DNA from: Arthrobacter sp. OV608
GTDB taxonomy: Bacteria; Actinomycetota; Actinomycetes; Actinomycetales; Micrococcaceae
Direction: 5' to 3'
DNA: 64,000 bases
NCBI GenBank assembly: GCA_900110595.1
Contig: FOEZ01000003.1
Location: 62,001 to 126,000, forward strand
Part shown: positions 8,420 to 17,646 of the stretch, piece by piece
How the letters are laid out: each line of letters starts with the position of its first letter
Position numbering within the stretch: position 1 is the stretch's first letter
Program-made: the position numbers and the translations under genes
The notes under the pieces: generated by a model
The model's database searches: none
Seen by the model: only the letters and a program-made list of their open reading frames with translations
What the model was told of the DNA's origin: nothing

Positions 8420-9208
8420 ATGAGTTCAGCGCCGTCCACATCGTCAGCCGCTGCCGTAATTCCGGACACCACCTCCACCCGGCAGTACATCGGAGCCTGG
8501 TCAGTGCTCAGCGTGCTGCAGTATTTCGCGGCGGAGGCTGCGGTGATCCTGGCCTGGGCAGGCCCGCAGCCCTACGACCTGCGCACGGGCTACATCAGCG
8601 ACCTCGGAGCCCTCCGCTGTGGTGTCTTTGACGGGCGCTCGGTGTGTTCTCCGTTGAACTGGCTGATGAACGCCTCCTTTGTGGTTCAGGGACTCGGGAT
8701 GCTGCTCGGTGCGCTGCTGCTGAGCTCGGGACTGCTGTGCGTGGCCGCCTTGGCCGGGGCGCGTGTACAGCGGCGGCGGCCCTGGCTCGCGGCTGTCTGG
8801 GTGCGGCTGCTGACCGGAACGGCCGGGGCCGGGACGGTGATTGTGGGACTGGTGCCGGAGGATGCCGGCTCCGGGTGGCACTATACGGGTGCCGTGATGT
8901 ACTTCATTTCCGGGGCGGCCGCCCTGCTGGTGCTGGGATTCCTCTGGCTGCGGAAAACCGCCATGGCGTGGTTCATCCTGGCCTGCGGTGCTGTTTCGCT
9001 CGCTGCCCTGGTCACCGGCGGACTGACCCGGATGGCTGTGCCGGAACCCGGCACGCTGGAACGGCTCATGGGCTACCCGGTCACCGTTGGGATGGCCGCG
9101 GCCGGACTGGTCATCGCCCAGCGCGTCCACCGGCACCGGAAGCAGGTCCGGGCCGCAGCCGCACAGGGATCAGGGCCGGTTAAGGAAGAATTCCCTGAAG
9201 TCCGTTAA
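8420..9208 (+). CDS. DUF998 family membrane protein
   Basis: A 262-residue membrane protein with about six hydrophobic helices, starting MSSAPSTSSAAAVIPD. After helix 1 it has YDLRTGYISDLGALRCGVFD, the conserved loop of DUF998, followed by further helices and a polar C-terminal tail. Function is unknown. ATG 8420 fits the family N-terminus; a longer in-frame reading begins inside the tRNA gene and is rejected. A GGAG sits about 17 bases upstream, too far to be a good ribosome binding site, so the start is only fairly sure. The 3' end overlaps the convergent lipoprotein gene by 39 bases. Confidence 0.8.
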   Translation: MSSAPSTSSAAAVIPDTTSTRQYIGAWSVLSVLQYFAAEAAVILAWAGPQPYDLRTGYISDLGALRCGVFDGRSVCSPLNWLMNASFVVQGLGMLLGALLLSSGLLCVAALAGARVQRRRPWLAAVWVRLLTGTAGAGTVIVGLVPEDAGSGWHYTGAVMYFISGAAALLVLGFLWLRKTAMAWFILACGAVSLAALVTGGLTRMAVPEPGTLERLMGYPVTVGMAAAGLVIAQRVHRHRKQVRAAAAQGSGPVKEEFPEVR

Positions 9209-9589
9209 ACCGGTGCCGCCTGTATAGCCAAGGGCATCCGCTCCCACCGATACGGCATCATCGGGTGAAAAGATGGTGGTGGAGAAGGTCCCGGACTGAA
9301 GGTTTTCGGTTTTCTCGAGCATTGCAGGGAGGGCTCCTTCCAGAGCCCGGGTGAGCGTTGCCTCGTCGTTGCCGGTTCCCACGAGCTTCGCGGTGATGAA
9401 GTTTCCGGACGTGTTCATGTTCACGTGGACCTGCGCCGATGCAATTCCCTGAACTGACATGGCGGCGTCCTCGATGGAAGCTTTCAGGCTTTCAGCCGAT
9501 GATGCGGGGCCGGGGCCGCACCCAGTGAGAGCAAGGAATGCCAGCGCCGGCGCGAGCATCCCGGAAACGGTTCTAAATCGGCGCATCAT
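9170..9589 (-). CDS. small lipoprotein, candidate immunity partner of the WXG-hydrolase
   Basis: A 139-residue protein with a type II signal: MMRRFR, a hydrophobic stretch and lipobox LALTGC, so the mature protein would be anchored on the outer face of the membrane. The mature part is a single small alpha/beta domain without recognised motifs. Its ATG (9589) overlaps the TGA of the preceding WXG-hydrolase gene (ATGA), so synthesis is coupled to that protein. By analogy with lipase effectors protected by cognate lipoproteins it may bind and neutralise the hydrolase. This is inference; it could equally be an unrelated surface lipoprotein. Confidence 0.8.
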   Translation of the reverse strand: MMRRFRTVSGMLAPALAFLALTGCGPGPASSAESLKASIEDAAMSVQGIASAQVHVNMNTSGNFITAKLVGTGNDEATLTRALEGALPAMLEKTENLQSGTFSTTIFSPDDAVSVGADALGYTGGTGLTDFREFFLNRP

Positions 9590-11055
9590 CACTGCTTTCG
9601 GGAAATGTTGGACACTGTCGAGGTTACTTGGCTGGCATCCGAGGTCAGGAATCGCTGGGTCGATTGCTGCTGGCTGTACTGGGCAATCGGGCCGCCGGCT
9701 TCGTGGTTCCGGACTGACTCCACATAGGCGGAGCCGTCGTGGTAGTTGATGCCGGCAATCCCGGGATCTCCGCCGGGGTTTGGCAGTTCCACGATGGTGG
9801 CCCCATTGTCGCGGGAAGCGGAAACCATCCCGCCCGGCCATGCCGTGGCGTCGGCCAAGTCCACCTTCGGTACCGGATCTCCGGCGTGCTGAAGTGCCAA
9901 AACATCGATGGACGACGGGATCTGCGTGGAATCCACGGGTGAACCGAACGTGACCACGTTGGTGACATTGAAGCGGTCAGTAAACCCCGCATCGGATGCA
10001 AGTGCCGTAGCAATCATTCCGCCTTGGGAGTGACCGGACAGCATCACCGGTGCACCTTCCGGAATGCCTGCCTGCTCCATGGCGAGCCGGACCGCCTCCG
10101 CCGCGGTGGACAGGTTGCCGCCGGCCAACTGGAGGTTTCCAGTAAGGTCGGTGGGATTTGCCGCGCCGTCAGGCATCCACCGCGTGGTGCCGGGAATGTT
10201 GATGATGTAGGCCGGCGGCTCACCCGGCTTCTCGATCCTGTTGATGCGGACACCGGTGTCCTCCGTACCGGGCTTTCCCTGGTCCCCGTAGGCCATGTTG
10301 GTTGTGGCCAGTACAGCGCTGATGCTGGACGGGACAGGCGTATTGCCCCTGCCGTTGGTATCCACCTTCGTGGGATCTCCAACGCCAACAGGAATAGGCT
10401 CCCCGGCCACCGGCCGGCCGTCATCCAGCAATTGGGGGTTGGATAAGCCCAGATTGAAGGTGGTTGCCCGCAGGTTGTCTACGGCGACCGCCAGCAACAC
10501 GCCGTTAGAGAAGAGCTCTGTTATCGATGGCGGCTCGCCGGATGTCAGCCACCGCCAGCCCATGTCCGTCACATTGCCGGTTTGGTCCAGGACATTTCCT
10601 TGGGCGTCCATCACGTTGCGGATGGGAAGCGGAGCTGAGTCCTGGACAAAGTTCCATGCGGTACCGACTGCGTCCTGGACAGTAGTAGATACTTTTCCGG
10701 CGGTGTCCCACAGGTCGCCCGCGGTGCCGGCAATGGAGTCAAGCAGCGAGTCGGGAAATGACGGGGCCTGCGGAGCAGACGTTCCACCCGGCCCCTCGGT
10801 GCTGGCCGCAATCTGCTCCTGGACATTGCGCTTGACGGTATCCGAGGCGGCAGCGAGCGCATCAGCTGTGCCTAGCAGCATTGCCCTGTGGCCGGTCCAT
10901 TCGGCACTGAACTTCTGCGCGTCGGCACCCTTCCAGTGCGAGCCCTGGATTAGGGGTGTGAGGTTCCGGCCCAGGGCAACCAGCCGGTCGCTGGCGCGTG
11001 CCAGCTCTTCGCTGAGGCGCCGCCCGCTCTCGACGTCCATCCCGTAGAGGGTCAT
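9589..11055 (-). CDS. WXG-like domain fused to alpha/beta hydrolase (candidate secreted lipase/esterase)
   Basis: A 488-residue protein without a Sec signal. Residues 1-85 are a helical hairpin of WXG100 type with WKG at 41-43. A variable linker (about 86-180) follows. The C-terminal half is an alpha/beta hydrolase: INIPGTT strand, nucleophile elbow GHSQGG (Ser about 343), ALQHAGDPVPK (candidate Asp about 393) and a candidate His in NYHDG (about 439) or RNHEAG (about 451). WXG domains direct export through type VII secretion; no ESX ATPase is in the window. It is the middle gene of a tight three-gene unit: an unknown protein ends two bases upstream, and a lipoprotein gene overlaps its stop. 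Substrate is unknown. Confidence 0.8.
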   Translation of the reverse strand: MTLYGMDVESGRRLSEELARASDRLVALGRNLTPLIQGSHWKGADAQKFSAEWTGHRAMLLGTADALAAASDTVKRNVQEQIAASTEGPGGTSAPQAPSFPDSLLDSIAGTAGDLWDTAGKVSTTVQDAVGTAWNFVQDSAPLPIRNVMDAQGNVLDQTGNVTDMGWRWLTSGEPPSITELFSNGVLLAVAVDNLRATTFNLGLSNPQLLDDGRPVAGEPIPVGVGDPTKVDTNGRGNTPVPSSISAVLATTNMAYGDQGKPGTEDTGVRINRIEKPGEPPAYIINIPGTTRWMPDGAANPTDLTGNLQLAGGNLSTAAEAVRLAMEQAGIPEGAPVMLSGHSQGGMIATALASDAGFTDRFNVTNVVTFGSPVDSTQIPSSIDVLALQHAGDPVPKVDLADATAWPGGMVSASRDNGATIVELPNPGGDPGIAGINYHDGSAYVESVRNHEAGGPIAQYSQQQSTQRFLTSDASQVTSTVSNISRKQ

Positions 11056-11057
11056 TA

Positions 11058-11870
11058 TCAGGCCACCTGTCCCGCCACGCTTGCCAGGTATTCCCTGGCG
11101 CCCAGCATGCGCCAGGCCAACCCGTGGCCGATGGCATCGGACGCAACGGGAGTCAGGGCGAAGCCCTCACCGGATGGACTGGCGTTGACTGAATAGAGGC
11201 GCTCCGCCAGTGCCCAAACATCCCGGCTTAGATAGTCCGGGGCCTGGACCGGGGCTGCCCCGGGTCCACTTGGGCGGGAACCACTTGGGTGGGCCGACAC
11301 GTCGAGATGAATCGTGTATCTGGCACGGGCGACTATTTCACTGAGCCCGGCGGCCGGCGGACTGGCCAGTCCTGTGGCCTCGGGGACTTCCGCGAGGTCC
11401 GGGAGGTGGCGCCTGAGCGCTGCCCAGGCATTTTCCTCAGCGAAGAAGGCTATTTCGACGGCGTTGCTGGTCGCAGTCACGTCTATGCCACTGCCGCCAT
11501 GCCGGATACGCCGCAAGTAAGTGAGTCCGACGCCCCGGCCGCCTGACAAGGCGAGCTCGGTGTGAACGGACGTTTCATGTGTTTGGACCACGGCTGCCGC
11601 CCGTAGGGGACCGAATGCCGAAATCCAGACTGCCAACACCCAATGCCGGCTGATGGCACCGTCCCCGTCAACTATTCCCGTCTGGCGGAGTTCGGCCTCG
11701 GCCATCTCCAGTGCTTCCGAATCCAGCGCAACGAACGCCTGGGCGTCGATGGAGTCAAGATAGGCGGACAGGTCCGCCTCCGACCCGTGCGCGAGTGCCT
11801 CGGCCGCCTTATGGACTGTCAAGGCCCAGGCTACGCCGGTGATTTTAAAGACGTTGAGGGCAACGTCCAT
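11058..11870 (-). CDS. hypothetical protein, possibly EspG-like partner of the WXG-hydrolase
   Basis: A 270-residue soluble protein starting MDVALNVFKITGVAWALT. I chose ATG 11870 because GGGGGA lies just upstream; a TTG five codons earlier is possible. The pattern (an early region containing AEAELRQTGIVDGDGAISRHW, then a beta-rich middle with HTELALSGGRGVGLTYLRRI, then a helical end) is compatible with ESX secretion-associated EspG-type proteins, but no diagnostic motif is visible. It ends two bases before the ATG of the WXG-hydrolase, so it probably works with it, for example as a cytoplasmic chaperone. That is inference; the family is not firmly recognised. Confidence 0.6.
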   Translation of the reverse strand: MDVALNVFKITGVAWALTVHKAAEALAHGSEADLSAYLDSIDAQAFVALDSEALEMAEAELRQTGIVDGDGAISRHWVLAVWISAFGPLRAAAVVQTHETSVHTELALSGGRGVGLTYLRRIRHGGSGIDVTATSNAVEIAFFAEENAWAALRRHLPDLAEVPEATGLASPPAAGLSEIVARARYTIHLDVSAHPSGSRPSGPGAAPVQAPDYLSRDVWALAERLYSVNASPSGEGFALTPVASDAIGHGLAWRMLGAREYLASVAGQVA

Positions 11871-11977
11871 CTGTGATTCCCCCAAGGATCCCCCAATGAA
11901 GTGTCCGCAACACGCATCCAGCGCCCGTAGCCAATACCCTATCCGGGCCCTCTTAGGAAACGGAACGGGGAGTTCTA

Positions 11978-12610
11978 TCAGGCCACTTGCCGCTGCGGCC
12001 TTTTCCGCAGGAGCACAGCGGCGGCGCCGGCGAGCAGGCTCAGGACCAGCAGGAGCCAGCCGGCCACGGTAAGGCCGGACGCCAGTGCCACCTGGCCGGC
12101 GTCAGGGGTTGCTGACGCCAGCACGCCGTCGATGGCCACGTTGGCCCAGAGCCGGACCACAACAAAAAGCAGCGGAAGGGCCCACAGCGCCCAGCGCATT
12201 GCCTTCCTGGCAACACTTGTCCCGATCAGCAGCAGCCAGGTGAACCCGAAGATCAGCGGGAACAGGGTGCCGGCGGTTTTGTGGACGTAGTTGAGCTGGC
12301 CGCGGGCGTCGTCATCCATGGCGGTGTGCAGCTGGCCGATGTAGTTGGCATCGAACCCGCCGATGAGGGAGTCCGGCATGGCCAGGCCGCCCGTGGTGAG
12401 TTGCCGCAGCTGGTCCAGTGTGAGCAGGTGCAGGTACCAGAACAGGAACAGGCTGGCCACCACTCCGGCGATCAGGATCAGGTTGCTGTTGTTCTCGGCC
12501 TTCCGCGGCGTGCGGTTCGTGCTGGGGTTCACCACCGGCGGAAGGTGGTGCTGCGGCACCGCCGCCTTGGAGCCGTGCTTCTTGATCCGCTGGGCAGGGG
12601 TTTTGGCCAT
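11978..12610 (-). CDS. hypothetical membrane protein (about four TM helices)
   Basis: A 210-residue protein with a basic, Pro-rich cytoplasmic N-terminus (MAKTPAQRIKKHGSKAAVPQ), a first helix (LILIAGVVASLFLFWYLHLL), a roughly 70-residue outside loop ending HKTAGTLFP, and three closely spaced helices, ending LLRKRPQRQVA. I see no family motif. ATG 12610 was chosen because GGGCGGGA lies upstream; ATG 12631 in frame is the alternative. It is divergent from the IMPase-family gene with only 32 bases between the starts, so the two share a promoter region. Function unknown. Confidence 0.65.
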   Translation of the reverse strand: MAKTPAQRIKKHGSKAAVPQHHLPPVVNPSTNRTPRKAENNSNLILIAGVVASLFLFWYLHLLTLDQLRQLTTGGLAMPDSLIGGFDANYIGQLHTAMDDDARGQLNYVHKTAGTLFPLIFGFTWLLLIGTSVARKAMRWALWALPLLFVVVRLWANVAIDGVLASATPDAGQVALASGLTVAGWLLLVLSLLAGAAAVLLRKRPQRQVA

Positions 12611-12642
12611 GGGACCATTATCCCGCCCCATAAACTGAAGCC

Positions 12643-13473
12643 ATGACCATTGGCCGGCACAGCGCTGTTGAACTTGACCCCTCCCTGGACGACTACGAGC
12701 TGGCGGCGGCTTTGGTCCGCGAAGCAGGGCAGCTTGCATTGCTGATGCGGATGGCGGGCCTGCAATCCGAACAGAAGACGTCGGTTTCCGATGTGGTGAC
12801 AGCTGCCGACCATGCCGCCGAGGCCTACGTGCTTGAGCAGCTGCGGCGGTGCCGGCCGGAGGACGGCATCCTGGGGGAGGAGGGCGCTTCGGTCCAGGGG
12901 ACAAGTGGCCGGACCTGGGTGATTGACCCAGTGGATGGCACCTACAACTTCCTGCATGGCTCAACCTACTGGTGCTCCGCGATTGCCCTGAAGGATTCCT
13001 CCGATGTGATGCTCGGAGCCATCTTCCAGCCGGAGGAGGACAAGCTTTGGCTCGGGGGCAAGGCCCACCCGGCAACGCTGAATGGTGAACCGCTCACGGT
13101 GTTCCACCAGGACCGGGGCGCGCGCAACAGTACAGCCGTTGCCGAACTGGGCGCCGCCACCTACATCCACCCGAGCTGGCTGATGGATCCCCTGTGCGCG
13201 ATGCCGTGGCACGCCGCCGCTACGTCCGCCGCCGCACTACGCATGCTGGGCTCCGGTTCCTGCGACCTGGGCCGGGTGGCTGACGGGCAGCTTGGATGCT
13301 GGTTCCAGCACAGCTGCCCTGAGTGGGACTGGCTGCCGGGCAAAGCGATCGTCCGGGCTGCGGGCGGAGCAGTGGACACCGTTCACGTAAACGGCCTCGA
13401 ATGGTTCATGGCCGGCGGAACGACGGCGGTTCGTGAGTTGCGTGCCGCCCTCGAGTCCGGCTCGGTGGCATAA
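12643..13473 (+). CDS. inositol monophosphatase family protein
   Basis: A 276-residue protein with the metal and phosphate motifs of the IMPase superfamily: ILGEEG (Glu about 79-80), WVIDPVDGTYNFLHG (about 92-106) and the C-terminal EWDWLPGKAI. These Mg-dependent phosphatases act on inositol monophosphate, histidinol phosphate or similar sugar phosphates. The inositol genes begin about 10 kb further on, but this gene is not in their operon and lacks their box, so a link is not supported; histidinol phosphatase or another substrate is as likely. The start ATG has only CTGAAG upstream, a weak ribosome binding site. Confidence 0.85.
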   Translation: MTIGRHSAVELDPSLDDYELAAALVREAGQLALLMRMAGLQSEQKTSVSDVVTAADHAAEAYVLEQLRRCRPEDGILGEEGASVQGTSGRTWVIDPVDGTYNFLHGSTYWCSAIALKDSSDVMLGAIFQPEEDKLWLGGKAHPATLNGEPLTVFHQDRGARNSTAVAELGAATYIHPSWLMDPLCAMPWHAAATSAAALRMLGSGSCDLGRVADGQLGCWFQHSCPEWDWLPGKAIVRAAGGAVDTVHVNGLEWFMAGGTTAVRELRAALESGSVA

Positions 13474-13491
13474 CAACACACGCATTGAAGA

Positions 13492-14928
13492 TCACCACAG
13501 CACGGCTTGTTGGAATTGAAGTCGTCGCTCCGCTTTGGTCCGACGCCGCCGTAGGTGATGATCGCGCTGCCAGTCTTCCGCCGCTATAGCCACGCGATTT
13601 ATCAACTGCGAAGCAGTCCCCGGTAGGGGTGGTGCAGTGGAGCGGTAAGTGTGGCCGGTGGGTGTCCTTGTTTCGACTGAATGCCTTTGTCCTGGTCGAG
13701 TAACCGTCTTTGCGGCCCAGCCTGGTGTTTCTTTGGTGTGGTTGCAGGCTTCGCAGAGGCCTTGGCCGTTGGTGCTGGTGGTTGGCCCGTCATGGTGCCA
13801 GGGGATGATGTGGTCCAGGTGGCGGATGGGCGCGTCGCAGTAAGGGGCGCGGCAGGTGTCATCCCTGACCTGGATGAATCGGCGTAGTCCTGCCGGGAAG
13901 AGCCGGGCTTTGGAGTCCATCCCGACGAGTTCGCCGCTGGCGGGGGCTGTGTAGAGCCGGCGAAGCCAGACTTGAAGCCCGGTATCATCCGCAGAGGGCG
14001 GGGGTCCCGCGTCTGCCATGAGCTCGCCGCGGATGGCCTTTCGAGCCCATTCGCCGGGGACGATGCCGTAGCCGGTGAGGCGGGCGGGTTCGCTGTCGCC
14101 TTGGAAGAGGGTGCGGTCGGTCATGACGAGTTGGAGGTCGATGCCTGTGTAGCCGCCCGGGGTGCCGGTGACGCGTTCGACCAATTCGTCGGCCATGATC
14201 GCGCCCTTGGACCGCTCCTCCCCGGAGGACTTGAGCGCGTCGGCGTGGCGGGTCAGTGCCGCATACGCGGCCACGCCCTCGGCCACGGGCAGGAGGGCGG
14301 TCAGGCGGGTCATCGTGTCCGGCGCCGGACGCAGCGTGATAGTCCGCTCATTCACAGCGTGGCTGGCCCGCCTGGCGACTGAGTGCGGGTCGCGCCGGTA
14401 CGCAGCAGCCCGGACCGCGGCGATGATGGCCCGGTCCCCACGGCCAGCCAGGGAGCCGCTGTCCGCGGCGAGTTCCTCGTCTACCGCGGCCCGGTCCTCG
14501 ACCGCCAGGCATGCTGTTTCCTTCACCACCAAGGTGGCCCGCCACTCGTTCAACTGGCCTGATTCCAGCGCCGCGAAGGTGTGGGGCATCTCAACCAGGG
14601 CTTTCCCCAGACCCAGCAACCGGGCGCCACGGGACGGTGACTCCCGACGGGCCAGCGCGATTTCCGCGCCCACCCCGGCTCCGAGTTCATCCGCAGGGAC
14701 TCCCGCTTCGGCCTGTTCCTGCCGGGCGGCAAGCTCGTAGGCCACGGCGATCCGTGCCTGCTTCGCAGCGGCCGCGGACTTCACATCCTCCAGCTCCCGC
14801 AGCTGGTCAATCATTCTTTGCCGGTCAGCAGCGGGACGGATCAAAGACAACGTGTGCAGGACATCCCCAACAGCAGGCCCAGGGCGGTTTACCGCCCCCT
14901 GCTGCACCACCGTCGTGATCGGTTCCAT
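13492..14928 (-). CDS. DUF222 domain HNH endonuclease
   Basis: A 478-residue protein with an N-terminal helical DUF222 domain (about 20-330) and a C-terminal HNH nuclease: CRAPYCDAPIRHLDHIIPW, then a second half with LCEACNHTKETPGW. This is a very common, often multicopy family of actinobacteria (REP13E12-like); it may be mobile or defensive but its role is unproven. ATG 14928 was chosen over a TTG two codons earlier. It is divergent from pcrA and converges on the IMPase-family gene. All HNH residues appear intact, so the protein is likely a functional nuclease. Confidence 0.88.
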   Translation of the reverse strand: MEPITTVVQQGAVNRPGPAVGDVLHTLSLIRPAADRQRMIDQLRELEDVKSAAAAKQARIAVAYELAARQEQAEAGVPADELGAGVGAEIALARRESPSRGARLLGLGKALVEMPHTFAALESGQLNEWRATLVVKETACLAVEDRAAVDEELAADSGSLAGRGDRAIIAAVRAAAYRRDPHSVARRASHAVNERTITLRPAPDTMTRLTALLPVAEGVAAYAALTRHADALKSSGEERSKGAIMADELVERVTGTPGGYTGIDLQLVMTDRTLFQGDSEPARLTGYGIVPGEWARKAIRGELMADAGPPPSADDTGLQVWLRRLYTAPASGELVGMDSKARLFPAGLRRFIQVRDDTCRAPYCDAPIRHLDHIIPWHHDGPTTSTNGQGLCEACNHTKETPGWAAKTVTRPGQRHSVETRTPTGHTYRSTAPPLPGTASQLINRVAIAAEDWQRDHHLRRRRTKAERRLQFQQAVLW

Positions 14929-15048
14929 AAGCAAAGTCTTCCAGCCGCCCCAGTCAACGGCGCTAACCCCAGTCCCTATGTGGATAACGTCCCGTCATCC
15001 ACAGGCTGGAGCTGGGTGTCTGCCCCACCGCCTAGACTTGTAGGCACC

Positions 15049-17541
15049 ATGGATATGTTGTTTGACCCGTACTCTGACGGACCCTTCAAAGCCGCTCCCA
15101 CCGCCGCTGCCCGCACCAAATCGCCTTCCGAGGGCGCAGCTGCGGCTCCGGGGACGGGCGGAAGCGTCCGCGCTGGCGTCCCGGAAGCGAAGGCCCACCG
15201 AAGCCACGGCATGGACCCGGCCAAGCTGCTGGAGGGGCTCAATCCCGAGCAGGAGGAAGCCGTCAAACATGCAGGCGGCGCCCTGCTCATCGTGGCCGGT
15301 GCCGGTTCGGGAAAGACCCGCGTGCTCAGCAACAGGATTGCCTACCTGATCGCCACAGGACGGGCCCACCATGGGGAAATCCTGGCGATCACCTTCACGA
15401 ACAAGGCCGCCGCGGAAATGCGGGAACGCATCGAAAAACTGGTGGGCGGACGCGCCAAGATCATGTGGATCTCCACCTTCCACTCATCCTGCGTCCGCAT
15501 CCTCCGGCAGGAGGCAGCCAACGTGGGGCTGAAATCGAACTTCTCCATCTACGACTCCGCCGACTCCCTGCGCCTGGTCACCCAGGTGTCCAAAACACTT
15601 GACCTGGACCCCAAGAAGTTCGCGCCCAAAGCCATTCAGCACAAGATCTCGGCCCTGAAGAACGAGCTCATCGATGCCGATTCCTACGCCTCCGCCGCGA
15701 ACTACAGTGATCCTTTCGAGCAGGCTGTCGCTGATGTCTTCAAGGGCTACACGCAGCGGCTGCGGCAGGCGAATGCGATGGACTTCGACGATCTCATCGC
15801 CGAAACCGTGTACATGTTCCGTGCCTTCCCGGCCCTCGCCGAGTCGTACCGCCGGCGGTTCCGGCACGTGCTGGTGGACGAATACCAGGACACCAACCAC
15901 GCCCAGTACGCCCTGGTCCGCGAAATTGTGGGGGAGGGCCCAGGGGCTTCCGAGCTGACCGTAGTGGGAGATTCGGACCAGTCCATCTACGCCTTCCGCG
16001 GTGCCGACATCCGCAACATCGTGGAGTTCGAGAAGGACTACCCCGAGGCGCGGACCATCAAGCTGGAGCAGAACTACCGCTCCACCCAGAACATCCTCAG
16101 CGCGGCCAATTCGGTGATCTCGCGGAACCCGAACCGTCCGGAAAAGCGTCTGTGGACCGCCGAGGGCGAAGGTCACAAGATCATCGGCTACGTGGGCGAA
16201 AACGAGCACGACGAAGCCCAGTTCATCGCCAAGGAAATTGACCGGCTCCAGGACGAGGAGAACCTCCGTCCCGGCGACGTCGCCATCTTCTACCGGACCA
16301 ATGCCCAGTCGCGCTCCATTGAAGACGTGCTGGTCCGGGTCGGCCTGCCCTACAAGGTGGTGGGCGGCACGCGCTTTTACGAGCGCAAGGAAATCAAGGA
16401 CGCCCTCGCCTACCTGCGTGTGCTGGTTAATCCGGACGACGACGTCAACCTGCGGCGGGTGCTCAACGAACCAAAGCGCGGCATCGGTGACCGCGCCGAG
16501 GGCGCCGTGGCCGCGCTTGCCCAGCGCGAACGGACCTCGTTTATGGCCGCCGCACGCCGGGCCGAGCAGGCTCCGGGTATGGCAACCCGGTCCGTGAATG
16601 CCGTGCTCGGGTTCGTGAAGTTGCTGGATGACCTGGCAGAAGTGGCCGCCGGATCGGGCGCGGCGGCAGCACTGGAAGCGGTCCTGGAGCAGACCGGCTA
16701 TCTGGCCGCGCTGCGCTCCAGCACGGATCCGCAGGACGAATCCCGCGTGGAAAACCTCGCCGAACTCGTCGCCGTCGTCCGTGAATACGAACAGGAGAAC
16801 CCGGAAGGGTCACTGGAAGCGTTCCTGGAGCAGGTGTCCCTGGTGGCGGATGCCGACCAGATCCCCGACGCCCCGGGCGCGGACATTGATGCCGCCGTCG
16901 CGGAGGCAAAACGGCTGGGTGTGGTCACCCTCATGACCCTGCACACCGCCAAGGGGCTCGAATTCCCGGTGGTGTTCCTGACCGGCATGGAACATGGCCT
17001 GTTCCCGCACCAGCGTTCAGCAACCGATCCGAAGGAACTGGCGGAAGAACGCCGCCTCGCCTACGTAGGGCTCACCCGCGCCCGGAAGCGGCTCTACGTG
17101 ACCCGTTCCGAGGTCCGCAACATGTGGGGGCAGAGCCAGTACAACCCTGCCAGCCAGTTCCTGGAGGAGATCCCGGCTGATCTCCTGGAATGGAAGCGTG
17201 AAGGAACCAGCAGGCAGTCCAACTGGGGCGGCGGATCCATCAGTTCGGGCCGCTACAGCGGATCCTTCTGGGGCGCCGGGACCTCCCGCGGTGCTGCCGC
17301 CGACCCCTCGGCCGGCTTCAACGCCGATGTCCCCGCTGTGATCGCCCGCAACCGCGTGCAGCCGCAAAAAGAGATCGTGGCGGTCAGTGTGGGGGACAAG
17401 GTCAACCACACGAGTTTCGGCAACGGAACGGTGCTTGCCCTCGAAGGCGCCGGGGACAAGACCGTGGCAAAGGTGAAGTTCGACGTCGGCGAGAAACGGT
17501 TGCTGCTGCGCTACGCGCCGCTGACCAAGCTGGACGCCTAA
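15049..17541 (+). CDS. pcrA: ATP-dependent DNA helicase PcrA/UvrD
   Basis: An 830-residue superfamily 1 helicase. Motif I is GAGSGKT (about 84-90); later come the DEYQDTNHAQ motif II, FRGADIRNI motif III, NYRST motif IV, TLHTAKGLEFPVVFLTGMEH motif V and YVGLTRARKRLYV motif VI. The C-terminal SVGDKVNHTSFGNGTVLAL is the Tudor-like domain that binds RNA polymerase in PcrA. It unwinds DNA in repair and replication-fork maintenance. The true start is ATG 15049, not the longer reading that runs back into the HNH gene. The first 55 residues are a low-complexity extension before the helicase core. It is monocistronic and divergent from the HNH gene. Confidence 0.95.
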   Translation: MDMLFDPYSDGPFKAAPTAAARTKSPSEGAAAAPGTGGSVRAGVPEAKAHRSHGMDPAKLLEGLNPEQEEAVKHAGGALLIVAGAGSGKTRVLSNRIAYLIATGRAHHGEILAITFTNKAAAEMRERIEKLVGGRAKIMWISTFHSSCVRILRQEAANVGLKSNFSIYDSADSLRLVTQVSKTLDLDPKKFAPKAIQHKISALKNELIDADSYASAANYSDPFEQAVADVFKGYTQRLRQANAMDFDDLIAETVYMFRAFPALAESYRRRFRHVLVDEYQDTNHAQYALVREIVGEGPGASELTVVGDSDQSIYAFRGADIRNIVEFEKDYPEARTIKLEQNYRSTQNILSAANSVISRNPNRPEKRLWTAEGEGHKIIGYVGENEHDEAQFIAKEIDRLQDEENLRPGDVAIFYRTNAQSRSIEDVLVRVGLPYKVVGGTRFYERKEIKDALAYLRVLVNPDDDVNLRRVLNEPKRGIGDRAEGAVAALAQRERTSFMAAARRAEQAPGMATRSVNAVLGFVKLLDDLAEVAAGSGAAAALEAVLEQTGYLAALRSSTDPQDESRVENLAELVAVVREYEQENPEGSLEAFLEQVSLVADADQIPDAPGADIDAAVAEAKRLGVVTLMTLHTAKGLEFPVVFLTGMEHGLFPHQRSATDPKELAEERRLAYVGLTRARKRLYVTRSEVRNMWGQSQYNPASQFLEEIPADLLEWKREGTSRQSNWGGGSISSGRYSGSFWGAGTSRGAAADPSAGFNADVPAVIARNRVQPQKEIVAVSVGDKVNHTSFGNGTVLALEGAGDKTVAKVKFDVGEKRLLLRYAPLTKLDA

Positions 17542-17572
17542 GAGCGGCGGAGCCGGACACAACGCCCGGCCC

Positions 17573-17601
17573 TTGTCCGACTCCCCGCGCGGGTCTACAG
17601 T
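17573..17601 (+). promoter_or_regulatory. candidate promoter of glycosyltransferase gene
   Basis: TTGTCC (17573-17578) and TACAGT (17596-17601) are separated by 17 bases, about 45 bases upstream of the glycosyltransferase start. Spacing and both hexamers fit the sigma-70-like actinobacterial consensus. Confidence 0.5.
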
Positions 17602-17646
17602 TCAGGAACGTTTCCCCAGAGCCGTACCAACATGACGGAGCGGGCC

